Assembly: GCA_023391285.1 (NCBI GenBank)
Contig: JAEWBF010000047.1
Span: 1 to 50,160 of the forward strand
Source of the DNA: Verrucomicrobiota bacterium
Lineage (GTDB): Bacteria > Verrucomicrobiota > Verrucomicrobiia > Opitutales > Opitutaceae
DNA: 50,160 bases
Direction: 5' to 3'
Position numbers and translations under genes: made by a program. A model generated the notes under the pieces. That model made no database searches, was not told the origin of the DNA, and saw nothing but the letters and a program-made list of their open reading frames with translations. Each line of letters begins with the position of its first letter. Positions within the stretch are counted from its first letter, which is position 1. Below are positions 1 through 10,200 of this stretch, in pieces.

Positions 1-13
1 CCCGGCCGCCTCT

Positions 14-1846
14 TCACCACCACAACTTCAAATGCAGCCAATCGCGCAGCCGACGCGTGAAGATATCGAACAAGCTGCGCCGCTCCGTGGATAGTTTCGC
101 GATCCCCGTCATCCCCGGCCGCCACCACGGAAGTTGCTCGTTCGCCGGCTCCGCTCGCACCACGAAAAACGCTCCGCGTTCTTCCGCCACCGCTTCCGGT
201 TCCACGCGCACCACGCGCGCCGCATGGATCTCATCCGGCTGCCCGCTGAACGCCACCTCCACCGGCCCGTCCACTTCGATCAATGGCGCATCCGCCTCCG
301 GCACGAGCAGCTCGAAATACAATCCTTCCATTCGCGCGAAGCGCAGCAGCGGATCGCCCTGCCGCACCGGTGCCCCCAACCGCTCCGACAAATCTCCATC
401 ATCCAACGCCGTGCCTGTAAACGGCGCCCGCACCACCGTCTGCGCGATCTGATGCCGCAGTTTCTTCAACTGCGCCGCGACCTGGTCCCGCCGCGCCTCC
501 GCCACGCGCATCAACGCCAGATCGCCCGACGCTTCCGCCTGCTCCCGCTCGCGCGAATACCGGCTCAAATCCGCCAGCCGCTCCCCTTCCTCCAAACGCA
601 GTCGCGTGTCCTCCAACGCGAACAACGGCGCTCCTTCTTCCACCAAATCCCCCGGCACCACATGCACCGCCGCCACGAATCCGTCGAACGGCGCGCTGAA
701 CACCATCTGCTGCTTCGGTCGAACGCGAAACTCCGCCTCCACCCGATACGGCACATGAATCAACAAACTCGCCGCCAACACCAGCGCCAGCGCCACGCCC
801 GCCAGTTTCGGCCAAGGATTCCGCAAATTCGCGTGCCGTTGCATCGCTTCTTCCGCGCCACGCTTCATCCGCCGCCACACACTGCCGCTCCGCCTCTCCT
901 TCTCCGCCAGCACCGGTCCGATCTGGTCCAGCGCCAACGCAAACTGCTCCGCTTCGTCTTGCGTGAACACATCTCCTTCGCGGTGCAGTGTCACCGCGCC
1001 GACGATCTTTCCGTCGCTGCGCAGCGGCACCGTGCAAAGTCCTTTCCAGCCGCGCGCCTTCCCCAGCGTCCGGTGCTGCAGGCACACGTCTGTGTTCGAT
1101 CGATCCTTCACCGTGTCGCCACTGAGCGTCACCTCCGGCCAGAGGATGATCGTGTCCTGCTCGATCGCTTCCTCCATCGCCGCCTCGATCTCGCTCACCA
1201 CCGACATGCGCGGCTCCACGCGATTGTGCTGATTCACCGCCACGATCTGCACATATGGCTCGCGCCACCAGCCGAGCGCCACCCGCTCCGCCCGATATCG
1301 TAGCGCGAGTTGATTGCACGCTTCCAACGCCGCCGCATTGAAATTCTCCTGCGCCCGCACGCGTCCGCCAAACTCGATCGCCGCCGCGAGCTCATCCGCG
1401 CGCGTCCGGACCACATCGAGCTCGCGCGCCCGGCGCCGCCGGCCCGCCGCGGTTGCCCAAAGCAACACGCGATCCCGCCACGCCGCTTCGCCCGCCTCTT
1501 CGATCGCCGCCGCCGGCACTTTTCCGACGACCACCAGCGCATCGTTTTCCGGTTCGTCCCACGGCAGCCGCAGCGCAAACCAAACCTCCGCCATTCCCGC
1601 CGGTTCCATCACCAGCGGCTCCGCCTTGGTCGGCCGGCTCGACATCTTCTCCGGCAACGTCGTTGTCGCGCCCCAGCGCAACAACACCCGCTCCGGCTCC
1701 GTCGCACTCGCCGGCCTCACGATCGCCGCGGTCGTCGCGCCGATCACCGGTCCCGCGTCACGCAACCAAATCTGCCAGAACTCGCGATCGGTCGCCACTG
1801 TCTCCGCGCGAGTCCACTCACTGGCGGCACGCAATGTCAGGGCCAT
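14..1846 (-). CDS. GAF domain-HlyD fusion, membrane fusion/adaptor protein
   Basis: A 610-residue protein whose halves suggest different compartments. Residues about 170-318 look like a GAF domain. A single hydrophobic segment follows at about 349-365 (KLAGVALALVLAASLLIHV). The C-terminal 240 residues are a HlyD-type adaptor: a biotinyl-lipoyl-like half (SAPFDGFVAAVHVVPGDLV), a short coiled coil, the second lipoyl half (VVRAPFTGTAL) and a beta-barrel. The expected topology is GAF in the cytoplasm and adaptor in the periplasm. The start overlaps the end of the preceding adaptor gene by 10 bases, so the two are probably translated together. Family knowledge: HlyD adaptors bridge an inner membrane pump to TolC. 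No ABC or RND pump gene is visible here; it may lie beyond the left edge. The ligand of the GAF-like domain is unknown. Confidence 0.82.
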   Translation of the reverse strand: MALTLRAASEWTRAETVATDREFWQIWLRDAGPVIGATTAAIVRPASATEPERVLLRWGATTTLPEKMSSRPTKAEPLVMEPAGMAEVWFALRLPWDEPENDALVVVGKVPAAAIEEAGEAAWRDRVLLWATAAGRRRRARELDVVRTRADELAAAIEFGGRVRAQENFNAAALEACNQLALRYRAERVALGWWREPYVQIVAVNQHNRVEPRMSVVSEIEAAMEEAIEQDTIILWPEVTLSGDTVKDRSNTDVCLQHRTLGKARGWKGLCTVPLRSDGKIVGAVTLHREGDVFTQDEAEQFALALDQIGPVLAEKERRSGSVWRRMKRGAEEAMQRHANLRNPWPKLAGVALALVLAASLLIHVPYRVEAEFRVRPKQQMVFSAPFDGFVAAVHVVPGDLVEEGAPLFALEDTRLRLEEGERLADLSRYSREREQAEASGDLALMRVAEARRDQVAAQLKKLRHQIAQTVVRAPFTGTALDDGDLSERLGAPVRQGDPLLRFARMEGLYFELLVPEADAPLIEVDGPVEVAFSGQPDEIHAARVVRVEPEAVAEERGAFFVVRAEPANEQLPWWRPGMTGIAKLSTERRSLFDIFTRRLRDWLHLKLWW

Positions 1847-2565
1847 CGGGTCGGTTGCTCTTGCTCGAAACTCAGCCAGCCACGCAGGCCCGGTTTCAAC
1901 ACTTCACTCGCATTGTCCAGCCGCGCCCGGCCCCGCATCAACCCGCTCGACGGGTCCACCTGCGGATCCACAAACACGATCCGACAACGCCACGTCACCC
2001 CGACCTGCGGCACATGCACCCACGCCTCCGTTCCCGGCCGAAGTTTCAACCCCGTCTCGGGCGAAACGTAAAATCGCGCATCCAGTTCGCTCTGATCCAG
2101 CATCTCCAACAGCGGCTCGCCACGCTCCACGTATTCGCCGTCGACGTGATGCCGTTTCACGATCGTCCCGCGCTGCACCGCTTTCACCAGACGCCGATCC
2201 CGCCGCTCCACCGCCTCGGCGAGATCGATCTTCGCCACTTTCAACTCGATCTCCTTCTGCAGCGCCTCCGTCTCGCTGGTCATGTTCTCCGTAAACAATT
2301 TCTCCGCGCCGCGATAATCGAACTCCCGCTTGCGCAACACTTCCCCCGCCCGCTCCACCTGCAGGTCTTCCTCGCCGTGTTCGAATTCCAACAACAGATC
2401 ACCCGCCGCGACCGTGTCGCCTTCTTCGACCGCCACGCGCGCGAGCACACCGTCCACCGGCGCGCTCACTTTCATCGCCCGCACCGGCTCGAGCACCACC
2501 TCCACCGGCGCCGCCCACGCGACACCGACGAGGCCGCAAACGAAGCTGACGACGCTCCACCTCAT
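1837..2565 (-). CDS. HlyD-type periplasmic adaptor subunit
   Basis: A 242-residue periplasmic adaptor. The first 18 residues (MRWSVVSFVCGLVGVAWA) read as a signal peptide. The lipoyl half-motif VSAPVDGVLARVAVEEGDTV follows at about residues 33-52, then a helical hairpin of about 60 residues, the second lipoyl half (GTIVKRHHVDGEYVERGEPL) and a beta-barrel domain (AWVHVPQVGVTWRCRIVFVD). It is shorter than typical RND adaptors (350-400 residues) because the hairpin is short and the membrane-proximal domain is reduced. It overlaps the TolC-like gene by 4 bases and the GAF-HlyD gene by 10, so the three export genes form one translationally coupled unit downstream of the giant gene. Having two different adaptors side by side is unusual for a simple efflux pump. 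Confidence 0.85.
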   Translation of the reverse strand: MRWSVVSFVCGLVGVAWAAPVEVVLEPVRAMKVSAPVDGVLARVAVEEGDTVAAGDLLLEFEHGEEDLQVERAGEVLRKREFDYRGAEKLFTENMTSETEALQKEIELKVAKIDLAEAVERRDRRLVKAVQRGTIVKRHHVDGEYVERGEPLLEMLDQSELDARFYVSPETGLKLRPGTEAWVHVPQVGVTWRCRIVFVDPQVDPSSGLMRGRARLDNASEVLKPGLRGWLSFEQEQPTRWP

Positions 2566-4145
2566 CGCATCATCGCATCAAACGGCGCCATCGCCGAGAA
2601 CCCGCCCGAACGCTCGGGCACGTTGCTCACCACTTCGATGCCGTGTTTCTCGAACAAGCGGCCGCTCACCGACCAAAGTTCCGTCACCGCTTTCGTGAGA
2701 TCGACGCGCGCCGCCAGTTCGCGCGTCCGCGCATCCGCCAGCCGTCGCTGCAGCTCCGCGACCGCGAATCCCGAGGTCTGCCCTTGCTCCAACCGCGCCT
2801 CCTCCAATCTCAATCCTTCCGCCGCAAAGTTCACCGAGCTGCGCGCCGTCTCCAAACGCTGCCCCAACACTTCCAACCGGCGCACCGCATTCTCCACCTC
2901 CAACGCGATCCGCCGCTCGAGTTCCGCCTCTTGCAACTCCGCCTGCCGCACCCGCGCCTGAGCCGCGACCAGCTTCGCCCGGCCTTCACGGCGACTGAGC
3001 GGAATGCTCACACTCACACCCATCCCCCATTGCGGTTCCCGCCCGCGAAATGCGAAATCAAGTGCGTCCTCATACGACGCCTGCAGCCCGTGCAGGCCAT
3101 AGGAAAAATGCACGTCGAGTTGCGGCAGTCGTTCATTGCGCGCCGCCGTCCGACGAAACTTCTCCTGCTCGATGCGCTCGCGCGCCAAGAGATAATCCGG
3201 CCGATACTCGAGCGCCGCCGGGAAAAAATCCTGCATCTGCACCGTCGGCGGAGCCGACAGTAAATCGGCCTGCACCGTCGGCCGCGGCGTCGCTCCATCC
3301 GCCTCAGGCTCCAACGCCAGCAGGCGCACGATCTCAAGCTGACGCTCCCGGTGAAAATCCTTCGCCTGCAACAATTCTTCCGTCGCCTCCGACACGCGCA
3401 CGCGTGCTTCCGCCACGTCCACCGGGCTCAGGAATCCGAGTTCACGCCGCCGCGTCGTCTCCTGCAAAAACCGCTCCGCCACCTGCAACGCTCCCGCCTT
3501 CACCTCCACGTTCGCCTCGGCATAGGCTAGATCGTAAAACGCATTGAGCACCTCGACGCTCTTGTTGTTCACCGCAACCTGACGCGCCCGTTCCGTGATC
3601 AACAACTGTGAACGCGCCACCCGCAGCGCCGAAAGATTCACCCCGCGACCAAACCCGCGCAGCAGCGGCTGCTTCAACGTCACGCCGGTAAACGCCACGT
3701 ATTCCGGAGAAAAGAGCGCGTTGGGAAGCCCCGCCCGATTCACCGAGTTGTCCAGCTCGCTGAGCTGCGCCGAAAACTCGTAGCTGGTGCCCCACGGCAA
3801 ACGTCCGCCCACCCCTCCGCGGACCACCGTGTTTTCCTCTCGAAACAAACGCTGCTGCAGCGCCGCGAAATCGATCGAGTTCTGCGACTTCTTGTTATCT
3901 TCGTAATTCGCTTCCGCGAAGACCACCGGCAGAAAAGTCGACTCTTCCACCTGCACTTCAGCCGCGGCGATCTCGGGCGCCAGCGCTTCGACTTGCAGCG
4001 AAAAATTCGCCGCCAGCGCGCGTTCGAGCGCCGCGCGCTCCGTCAACGGTGCCGCGCTCGTCAGCGCCGGTGCAGCGCAGGCCAGCAAGGCCATGGCCGC
4101 GATTCGAGTGGGTTGAAGCAGGGGGAAAGGGTGCGCAGTCGCCAT
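2562..4145 (-). CDS. TolC-family outer membrane channel protein
   Basis: A 527-residue outer membrane efflux protein of the TolC family. The N-terminus carries a signal sequence ending near ALTSAAP. The body is the usual duplicated layout of long amphipathic helices with short beta segments; LEEARLEQGQTSGFAVAELQ in the second half is the typical helix pattern. Arg/Glu-rich heptads run through both halves. Family knowledge: trimers form a beta-barrel in the outer membrane and a helical tunnel through the periplasm, docking onto HlyD-type adaptors. The two genes downstream are such adaptors, overlapping by 4 bases. The giant gene ends 84 bases upstream on the same strand, so this channel is a good candidate exit duct for the giant protein, although an unrelated efflux role cannot be excluded. 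Confidence 0.88.
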   Translation of the reverse strand: MATAHPFPLLQPTRIAAMALLACAAPALTSAAPLTERAALERALAANFSLQVEALAPEIAAAEVQVEESTFLPVVFAEANYEDNKKSQNSIDFAALQQRLFREENTVVRGGVGGRLPWGTSYEFSAQLSELDNSVNRAGLPNALFSPEYVAFTGVTLKQPLLRGFGRGVNLSALRVARSQLLITERARQVAVNNKSVEVLNAFYDLAYAEANVEVKAGALQVAERFLQETTRRRELGFLSPVDVAEARVRVSEATEELLQAKDFHRERQLEIVRLLALEPEADGATPRPTVQADLLSAPPTVQMQDFFPAALEYRPDYLLARERIEQEKFRRTAARNERLPQLDVHFSYGLHGLQASYEDALDFAFRGREPQWGMGVSVSIPLSRREGRAKLVAAQARVRQAELQEAELERRIALEVENAVRRLEVLGQRLETARSSVNFAAEGLRLEEARLEQGQTSGFAVAELQRRLADARTRELAARVDLTKAVTELWSVSGRLFEKHGIEVVSNVPERSGGFSAMAPFDAMMR

Positions 4146-4189
4146 GATCGCGAGCGCACGCTAACACAGCCACGGCCCTCCCCGCCCTC

Positions 4190-4203
4190 CCCCTTTAGAG
4201 GGG
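4190..4203. repeat. Short REP-like palindrome between giant gene and TolC gene
   Basis: CCCCTTTAGAGGGG can fold as a 5-bp stem with a 4-base loop inside a C/G-rich tract. A near copy, CCCCTTTGGAGGGG, lies at 20616-20629, so the two copies flank the giant gene. No T-run follows on the minus strand, so it is not a convincing intrinsic terminator. It may be a dispersed intergenic repeat or a transcript-stabilising hairpin. Confidence 0.45.
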
Positions 4204-4229
4204 ATGGCCGGCTGTTCTACTCGGTCTCT

Positions 4230-7200
4230 CTAAATTTTCGCGATCGCGCGCGGCCGTTTGAGCGACTCGAGCGAGCCCGCCGCATTCGCAACTCCTCCCA
4301 CGGATTCGGTGACGCCAAACGTCATTCCTTGCCGCACGGGTCCCACGCCAGCCAGCGCCGCATCCGCGTCCGATCCAAGCGACGCGAGCACGATCACGTC
4401 ATCTTCAGCGTCCTCGGTGTCGAGCGACACGAACCGGTAGCTCAGCGTGAACTCCACCGCCACCATCCCGTCGCGCCGCAGGTCGAGCAGTTCCACCGCG
4501 CTATAGGTGTTCAACGCGACTTTGAACGACCCGCTCACCCACGCTCCATTGACGCCAAACTCGAGCTCCCGAACCACGCTCGCTCCGGCAAAGTTCACCG
4601 GAATGAGCTTCGAAGTTTCACCCGCGGCAAACACGAGCGTGCCCACGCTCTCTCCCGACCGATAGTTCAGCACCAGCGTCTGCGTGGAGGGCACCGAGAG
4701 TTGCACTTCGACGCTCGCCGATCCGTCAGCGGCGAAACGAATGCGTTCGCTCACCACGACATTCGGATACGTCACCACCGAGAACCGCGTGCTCGCCGTC
4801 GCAAGATCGTCCGTCGCCACCAGATCGAAGATCGCTACACCCGCGACACCTGCGTTCGCCGTAAGCAGCAATTCGCCGCCCACAATCCGCGCCTCCACCA
4901 CCCGATTCTCACCGACCGGACGCAGCGTGTAGGTCGCATTGGCGTCGGCGTCCGCGAAATAGTCCGCCAACGCGATCTTCACCGTCTGCCCGTGGCCGAG
5001 TGTCTGCGCCGGGATGTTGTCGATCTGACGCACGGCCTGATTGAGACCGTCGAGCTTCACATCGAACTCCGTGCTCGTGGTCGACGCGCCGTCCGACACT
5101 TCCACCGTGATCGTCGCGCGTCCGCTCGCCACCGCCTCGGTCGGCATCACCAACTGCCACGCGCCATTCACGAATTCGATCTTCACCCGATTCGCCGCCA
5201 CGACCGCTTCGTTCGACGACGACACGCGTAGCTGCAGACTGCTCGTCCGCGTATCCGGATCTTGGATCGGCAGCCGGATCACCACGCGATCGCCGCCACG
5301 AGCCACCACATCCTCGATCGGCTCGATCGTCGGCGCCTCGTTCGGCGCCAGCGACACGCCCGCCGCCAGCGACGCCAGCGCCTCGGCCGACAACGCCGCC
5401 TCCGCCGTCGCCGCATCAATCTCGCCCGCGCCCAGCGCCGTCAGCACCGAGGACACCTCCGTCAACACCACCGCCTTGAGCGCCGCCAGGTTCCGCGCGA
5501 CGTCACCGTCGGCCGCCGACTGCACCGCCTGATTCACCCGCGCGAGCACCGTCGCCGCCGCATTCAACACATTCTCGTCGAGCTCACGCCCGGCCGCCGC
5601 CGCCGCGGCGTCGAGCACCGCGCGATTCGTTGCTACATCGCCCAACTCGATCTCCGTCCGCACCGTGCCGTCGCGCTCGATCAAGACGGACGCCAGCGCG
5701 TCCGCCATCGCCGACTGCAGCGTCGGATCGTCGTGCCCGCCGAGCAGACCCGCGCCCGCCGTCAGCAGCGACGTCACCTCCGCGCCCGCGCGCAACGCCG
5801 CGTCCGCCATCGAATCCGTGCCGCCCACTCGCGGATCATAGCTGCCCGCCGCCACGCCCGCCGGCAGGTTGAAGCTGCGCGCGATCAGTTCGGCCGCCTC
5901 GCCCGCGTCGAGCCCCTGCTCCATCAACGCCACCTGCAGCGTCGAGAGCGGGCTGATCGCCGTGCCCGTGCCGCTGCCATACGAATCCGCCAGCGCCACC
6001 GTCGTCACCGGATTTTCGATACCGTTGTCGCGATCCACGCCGCCGATCAGCACGAACACGCCTTCCTCGGGATCAATCCGGCCGTTGCCGTTGGTGTCGA
6101 AGGGCGCCAGCCGGCCCAACCGCGCCGCGGTGTCGGCCACCGGCAACGCCGCCTCGTCCGCGAAGCTGTAGAAATTCATTCCATTCGGCACCACCCGGGG
6201 CTCGCCCGCGTCGTAAACGCCGTTGCCGTTCACGTCCGCGAACACGAACTCCACATTCGACAGCGGCAGATAACCCTGCGCCGCCGGCGCCAGCGGCGTG
6301 AGTGGCACGATCACCGGCATGGCTTCGGCCACGATGCCGATCATCTCGCTCTCTTCGAGCCCGGCGTCTCCGTTCCGGTCGAAGACCACCAGCGGCGTGC
6401 CCGCCACCGGCAGCGACGCGATGCCTTCCTGCGCCTGCGCCATCATCTCCGTCAGCTCCGCCGTCGACATGATCGCGAAGGTCTCGCCTTCATCCCACAC
6501 GCCATTGCCGTTGTCGTCGCGATAGACGCGCATGATCGCCGACTCCGCCGAGACATCGACGCCGTTCACCGCATAGAGCTGGATCTCGCTCTCATCGAGC
6601 AGGCCGTCGCCGTTCAGGTCATAGGGCGCCAGCAAACCCAGCAGCGCCCCCGCCGGCCGCTCGCCGTCATCGATGTTCACCGGCGCATCCGGGTCGGCGA
6701 AGTCGAAGTTGCCCGCCTCGTCCGTCATCGTGAAGGGTTCGCCTTCATCGAGGATCCGGTTGCCGTTCACATCGAGGAACACCATCGAACCGCCGACGTT
6801 GGACAACCAGGCCGAACCACCCGAGGTGAGCTGCACGGTCACCGTGCCGACGCCGCCGATGCTCACCTGCAGCCGGCCGTTGTCGATGGCCGCGTCAAAG
6901 CCCACCGAGATGCCCACCCACGTATAGCGGATTTCGATACGCGACTCCCACGGCCACCAGCTCAACTGGATGCGCACGGAGGTGGGCACGGAGACCCCGC
7001 CCCACGCCTCGCCGGACGTGCGCAGGCTCACCTTTCCGTTATCCACGTTGAAATAAATCGAACCACGCGCGCCGAAGTTGCCGCTGATGTAGAAGCTGAC
7101 GCTGCCGGACGCGCCCCAGGTGCCGCTGCGCGAATCAAACCAAGCCGACGCGCTACCCGAATAGCCCCACATGCTCGCGTTGCCCGAGAAGTTCGCCCAG

Positions 7201-10200
7201 AATCCGGTGTTGCGCATATACATGTCCAGGTTCCCTTGCAGCGCGAAATCCTGGAACCGCACCGTCGTGACGAGCCGCAGGCTGAAGCCTTCCGAGTCGA
7301 TCTGCGTCAGCGCATTCCGCAGGGTGCCGACCTCGTTGTTGAGCACGTAAACCTTCAAATCCGCCGACGCCCGCGCCCCGGTGTCCGAGCGCACCGTGAT
7401 CCGGAGGTCGCCTTCCGCCGCGATCGTGCTCCGGATGCCGAAATTCGCCTGCGTGGTTCCGGTGAGTTCGAAGAACCCGTCACTCCGGAACGACCCGCTC
7501 AACCGCACGTCGATGTATCCGGCGATGCGCGCCGAAACGTTCGACATCGACATCGTCACCGTGCTGCCCCGCAGCTCCACCCGCGCCGCGCCGTCGAGCG
7601 CCACGATGCCGTTCACGAGTCGGAAGCTCACCTGCTCGACCGCCACGTTGATCCCCCACGATCCCGCCTCGATCGAAGCCTTCACGTCCATCGTCGAACC
7701 GGGCACGCGTAGTTTGCCTTCGAATACGCCGTTGACGCCCCCGCTCGATTGGATGCGCACATCCGCCGTGCCGTCCACGCCGAGAGTGTTGTTTCCGATC
7801 GCCAACCGCACCGCCCCGCGCAGGTCGAAGCTGCCCGCGCTGTTCACGTAGCCGGTGACCGTAAAGCTGCTCTGGAACCCGCTCAAATTCACCCGCGCCA
7901 CGCCGCTCTTGACCTCGATGTGCTGGAAGTCGCGCGAGATCTCCGTGCGGAACGTGCCGTCCACCCGCACCAGCCCGCCCAGCAGCACGAACGCCGTCTG
8001 ATCCACGTCCAGGATCAGCTTCTCGCCCGAGAGTTCCATGCTGCCGTTCAACCGCGCGTAGTCGCCCGGCACGTGCAGTTCGCCGTTGCGAATCGTCGCC
8101 CGCAGCCCGTCCGCATGCCGCAACCACACTTCCAACGCCCCGCTCGCGAAACGCTGTCCGTTCAATCGGAAATCCCATTGCGTATTACCGCGCAGCTCGA
8201 ACTCGCCGTTCGCGTTCAAATATCCGCTCACCGACCACGCCGAGTTGAAGCCCGGTAGCGTCGCGCGCGCCGTCGCCTCGCGCACCACGACGTTCACCCA
8301 ATTCGCTCCCGTCTCCACGCGGAAGCTGCCGACGATCGTCGCCACACCGTTCAACAACGCGAACTCCGCCCGGTTCACGTCGATTTCGAAACGATCGCCC
8401 GACTGACGCAGCGTGCCGTCAAACGTCGACGTCGCTCCACCCGGCACCACGAGTTCAACGCCGCGCAGCGTCGCGGAAATGCCGCTCGTCTTCGAGATCG
8501 TCAGATTCGCGGCGCCGAAGATACCTGCCGTGTCGCGGCGCCCCAACGCCAGCTGGGCCTCGCCGCTCAGATTGAAGTCGCCCGCCGTGTTGATCCAGCC
8601 GTCGACCGCGAAGCGCGACGCGACCCCCGGAATCCGCGACTCCGCCGTCAGCCCGTTCGCCCACACCGTCAGCGTGCTGCCGCGCATCTCCGCCCGCAGT
8701 CCGCCGTCGAACAACACCACGCCGCCCAGCAGCACAAACCGGGTGTTCACCGACAGATCAAAGCCCCAGCTTCCCGCGTCCAGTGTCCCGGTGAAACTCG
8801 CCCAATCGCCCGGCACAAACACCGTTCCCGCCACCGCGCCGCGCACACCTTCGCGCGAGATGTTCACCGCCACCGAGCTCCGCACGCCCAGCGTCCAGTT
8901 GCGCTGCTGCAACGTCGCGGTGTCTTCATTCGGCGGATACGACCCCGCGTTGAGCGTCGCCGAGCCATCGAGGTTGAAATCGCCTTCCGAGTTCAGCCAG
9001 CCATTGACGACGAAGCTCGTGTTCCACCCCGGGATCCGGACGCTCCCCACGAGGTCTTTCGCCCAAAGCGTGTAGAGATCGTCCACACCGGTGATCCGGA
9101 AGGCACCATCGATCCGCACGATGCCGCCCAGCAACACGAACGCCGTCTGATTCACGTCCACCTCGAAGCTGTTCGCGTCCGCGCGGAAGCTGCCGTTGAG
9201 CCGCGCGTAGTCTCCGCCGGGCACATACAACTCGCCGTTGCTGATCGATCCGCGAATGCCCTCGTCGTGCGAGATCGTCACCGCCGCAGTTCCGAAGATT
9301 CCGCCCGCCGTCTTGTTGCCGACCGCCAGCGACATCGTCCCGCTCACGTTGAACTCGCCCGCCGTATTCATCCAGCCGTTGATCGTCATCGACGCCCCGC
9401 CGAGCTTCGGCATCGCCAGCGTGGCCGTCATGCCATCCACCCACAGCGTCGTGTCCTCACCCAGATCGATGCTCGCCGATCCCGTCAGCGTCGCGCCCGG
9501 CACCGCGATCACGGCGTTGTTCACCGCCACGCGCAGGTAGTTCGCGGGAATGCCGTTGGCCGCCGCATCCGTCGTGTTGAGCCGCAGCCCGAAGTCGCCC
9601 GCGATCGTGAAGCCCGCCGTCGTGACGGTCGGAGCCGACATCGCGAGATCCGCCACGAGACCCTTCTCCGACGCGACGATCGTTCCGCTTCCGCCCATTT
9701 CCGCCCCAAACACCGCGAACGTGATGTCGGCCTCCAGCACCATCCGGTCGGACAACACTTCGATCGCAAACTCACCGTTCAAATTCACGCTCCCCACCGT
9801 CAGCCCGCCGCTCAGATAAATCCGGAGCATCGGTCCCGCCTCGACCGACAACGCCGGCACCGTCATTTCGCCCATCGTGAAGCCGGCCAGATCCAGCGCC
9901 GAATCGAAGGTGTTCGCACGCAGGCTCCACGTTCCGTGCACGCTGCCGCCGTTCAGCCCCGCCTCATTCTGCAACACCAGATCCAGACGGGTCGCCACGC
10001 CACCGTCTCCAAAAATGAAATACCCGTCATAACCGAACACGAACGGCGACCAATCACCCATCGTCACCGCCAGCACGCCTTCGTGCCGCATCACGACAAG
10101 CCCGCTCCCCTTCTCGATCGTCAACACCGCCTGCCCGCTGAAGGTTTGTTCAAACAGCGTCAGATCCATCGCCAGCCCCAGCGACACGCTGTTCGCCGTC

